NCBI GenBank assembly: GCA_032158295.1
Contig: CM063260.1
Coordinates: 9,032,767 to 9,096,766, forward strand
DNA length: 64,000 nucleotides
From: Pycnopodia helianthoides
Taxonomy: Eukaryota > Echinodermata > Asteroidea > Forcipulatida > Asteriidae
Reading direction: 5' to 3'
A program made the translations under genes and the position numbers. The notes under the pieces are model-generated. The model worked only from the letters and a program-made list of their open reading frames with translations. It was not told the origin of the DNA and made no database searches. Shown one piece after another: positions 62,085 to 64,000 of the stretch. Numbering within the stretch: position 1 is the first letter of the stretch; every line of letters begins with the position of its first letter.

Positions 62085-62345
62085 AATCATCGGACTCAAG
62101 TACCGGACTCAAGCTCAAGCTCCGGTGTTTCTGATCAGAGGAGTGTAGGTTCGAGTCCCGGTTGTGACACTTGTGTCCTTGAACAAGAAACTTTACCATA
62201 ATTGCTTTCCTTCGGATGGGACATTAAGCTGTAGGTCCCGTGTACTAGAATTGGAAGTGCATATACAAAAACCCAGAACACTTATCGTGGAAGATTAGGG
62301 TTAACCCCGGTGTTTCTGGTTCACATAGCAAGAACCCTTGTTTAC
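62085..62345 (+). mobile_element. tRNA-derived SINE
   Basis: The tRNA-like head carries the B box ggttcgagtcc (62150-62160). It is followed by the conserved body gtgacacttgtgtccttgaa, ttcggatgggacattaagc, ggtcccgtgta and acacttatcg. A SINE of this design is common in echinoderm genomes. It lies just upstream of the first EXOC3-like exon found here. Confidence 0.8.
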
Positions 62346-63829
62346 AGGTTTCCTCATGCTTGCTTGGTTTAAACACCAGCAAATATATTATAATAATAAT
62401 AGTAAAACTAATAATGATAACGAAGAAGAGTACATTTTAAATGTTATAGTAGATACAAATATGGACATTAGTCTTATTATTTCAAAGTATCGGGCGCCTT
62501 AAACGGGTTGTATCGTCATAATCAATGAAATGAAATTATAAACTCTCACCCAGTAATGAACTGCATGCACCCCCCCCGCGTGGCGCTAACTGTGGTGGTG
62601 GTGGGGGTTCAACATTCCATGTACAGCCACAGCCACTTTATTTACAGTGGTACTTACTACTCGGAGTGTGTAGTTTACTATTAATATGTCTGAACAACAC
62701 TCTCAGAAGACAGGAATTTGACGTCGTATCATGAAAGACAAATAAATCAAATGTGATCTTTGACATGCATGAAAATGTCATGGTTATCATAAATCCACTG
62801 ACATGGGTGAAGGCTGAAACTTCCAAACAATACTATAATATATTAATTCCAAGAACCACATTTTCTTGTGCAAGATGTTCACTTTGTTTAGTTAATGTTT
62901 AAGGTTCTGGCACGTCGTTTGGTTCTAGATATCCCAGAAACAGAACCGGATAGATTGTTCTGGTGATGAAAGATTTAACCGACTCAACTAAACAAAGTTT
63001 CCCCAAGGGAAGCCGCAATTCGACAACGATAACGTGCTTCTGTTCAACGAATAATAAATCTAGAGTCAAAAAAGAAACAACAAACACCATTTTCCTGTTT
63101 ACAAGGAAAACTGTTACGATTGCTTCCGGTTGTATTGGTAAGATTATGCAAGACGAAAACTGTCTCTGTTTCAATCTAACAGAAAAACCAATTACCTGTG
63201 CAGTTTTTTTGAAATAATTTCTTATGCATAAATAAGCTGCTCATAACAATAATCTTAGAGGCAATTAATTAAGCACACCACACTGTAATGGGTACACACT
63301 AAATCAACTAACAATAACTGTTTCTTCTATAACACAATGATAGGCAATTTATTTCATTTTACTGTTTGTATCGAGGCGATTTTGTAAGCAGTATAGAAGA
63401 TCGGTGTATCTACGGGCGTCTCAAAGCGCCATTATACTTGCAACGAGGTTTTTCAGAACTAAGTTTAAGAGCTAGTTTAAGTTATGAGAACCATTTATAG
63501 AGCACCTTGTAAGGGTTTACTAAGACGGGGGGAGGGGGAGGGGGCAATCTGCGGCAAACCATGCCATAAACCGCACTGGGCCCTTCCCTTTAAGTTGTAA
63601 AGGCTAGCTCGATTTTTGCCACATGGTTTTATTTATTTTTTTTTTTCTCTGAACAGATTTTGACAGACGATGTTGTTTCAAACAAACAAAAAACCCATTC
63701 CCGACAATAATTCAATTATATATATTTAAAATAACCATAACCACTATCATTGACTGTTTTTATGTGTGCAATACCTTAAATATTTAAAATTTAAATCTAA
63801 ATTTTCGGGTCAAGTTGGCCAAACATCTT
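62346..63829. other. Probable intron / 5' region of the EXOC3-like gene, no exon recognised
   Basis: I looked on the minus strand for the exon preceding 62039, which must end with two bases of a codon, and found none convincing. The candidate donor at 62655 (GTAAGTACC) would create an in-frame TAG. The open frame at 62899-63174 shows no Sec6 similarity. Confidence 0.4.
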
Positions 63830-64000
63830 ACCTGGAACCTTTAACGATAAGTGTCCTGCTGGGTTATTTCATGTACGTGCATACAACACACAACACACAA
63901 CACACGAGATCTAAGGCTTCATCAGAAGGACGAAGCAACGATATAGTTAAGTGTCTTCAAGGACAAGTGCCAATGACCGGGACTCGAATCCTCACTCTGA
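63830..64000 (-). mobile_element. tRNA-derived SINE, cut by the window end
   Basis: The minus strand begins tcagagtgaggattcgagtc (tRNA-like head with B box gattcgagtcc), then ggcacttgtccttgaagaca, a cttcgtccttctgatgaagc block and gacacttatcg. It is the same family as 62085 in opposite orientation. Confidence 0.8.

Noticed and set aside
62899..63174. 91-residue minus-strand ORF as an upstream EXOC3-like exon
   Set aside because: No similarity to the Sec6 N-terminal region, and no donor of the required phase was found.

Overview
The window is animal nuclear DNA: intron-rich split genes with GT-AG junctions, AT-rich introns, many satellites and several families of small non-autonomous transposons. 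No bacterial, organellar or viral gene was seen. The tRNA-headed SINE copies at the right end and the TTAA-flanked MITE families look like those I know from echinoderm, especially sea star, genomes. That assignment comes from memory and was not searched.

Four protein-coding genes could be assembled by hand from splice sites, reading phase and family similarity. (1) Minus strand, 1-9953: the N-terminal 415 residues of EXOSC10/RRP6, the nuclear exosome 3'-5' exonuclease, in nine phase-compatible exons that run off the left edge. (2) Plus strand, 11613-16113: a complete five-exon SFT2-domain Golgi membrane protein, 233 aa, closest to SFT2D3 and divergent from EXOSC10. (3) Plus strand, 29692-37217: a four-exon gene for a predicted secreted 501-aa protein that I do not recognise; all introns are phase 0. 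(4) Minus strand, 46804-62039: the C-terminal ~508 residues of a Sec6/EXOC3-family protein (EXOC3-like/TNFAIP2-like) in 16 phase-consistent exons; its N-terminus was not found.

Between and inside these genes the DNA is mostly repeats. Satellites and minisatellites occur at 0.49-1.69, 3.44-3.57, 4.6-4.8, 13.2-13.6, 17.16-17.43, 17.64-19.18, 27.35-28.1, 39.3-39.8, 40.5-41.1 and 42.0-42.6 kb. Seven copies of one ~390-bp TTAA-flanked MITE are present, along with other inverted-repeat elements: an 8-bp-TSD hAT-like element at 20.7 kb, foldbacks at 3.8, 9.1, 36.7, 41.4 and 49.0 kb, and a TA-flanked element with palindromic subterminal repeats at 25.3 kb. A family of repeats carrying tRNA-like arms recurs throughout; one copy is nested in a MITE with a perfect 15-bp target duplication. 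A broken LINE lies antisense in an intron of gene 4.

The genes do not form a pathway: one is RNA decay, two concern membrane traffic (SFT2 in Golgi transport, the Sec6 family in exocytosis) and one is unknown. The most interesting items are the tRNA-armed repeat family, its possible role as source of the 1.2-kb satellite in the EXOSC10 intron, a recent 158-bp duplication whose edges coincide with splice-site motifs, and the unrecognised secreted protein.
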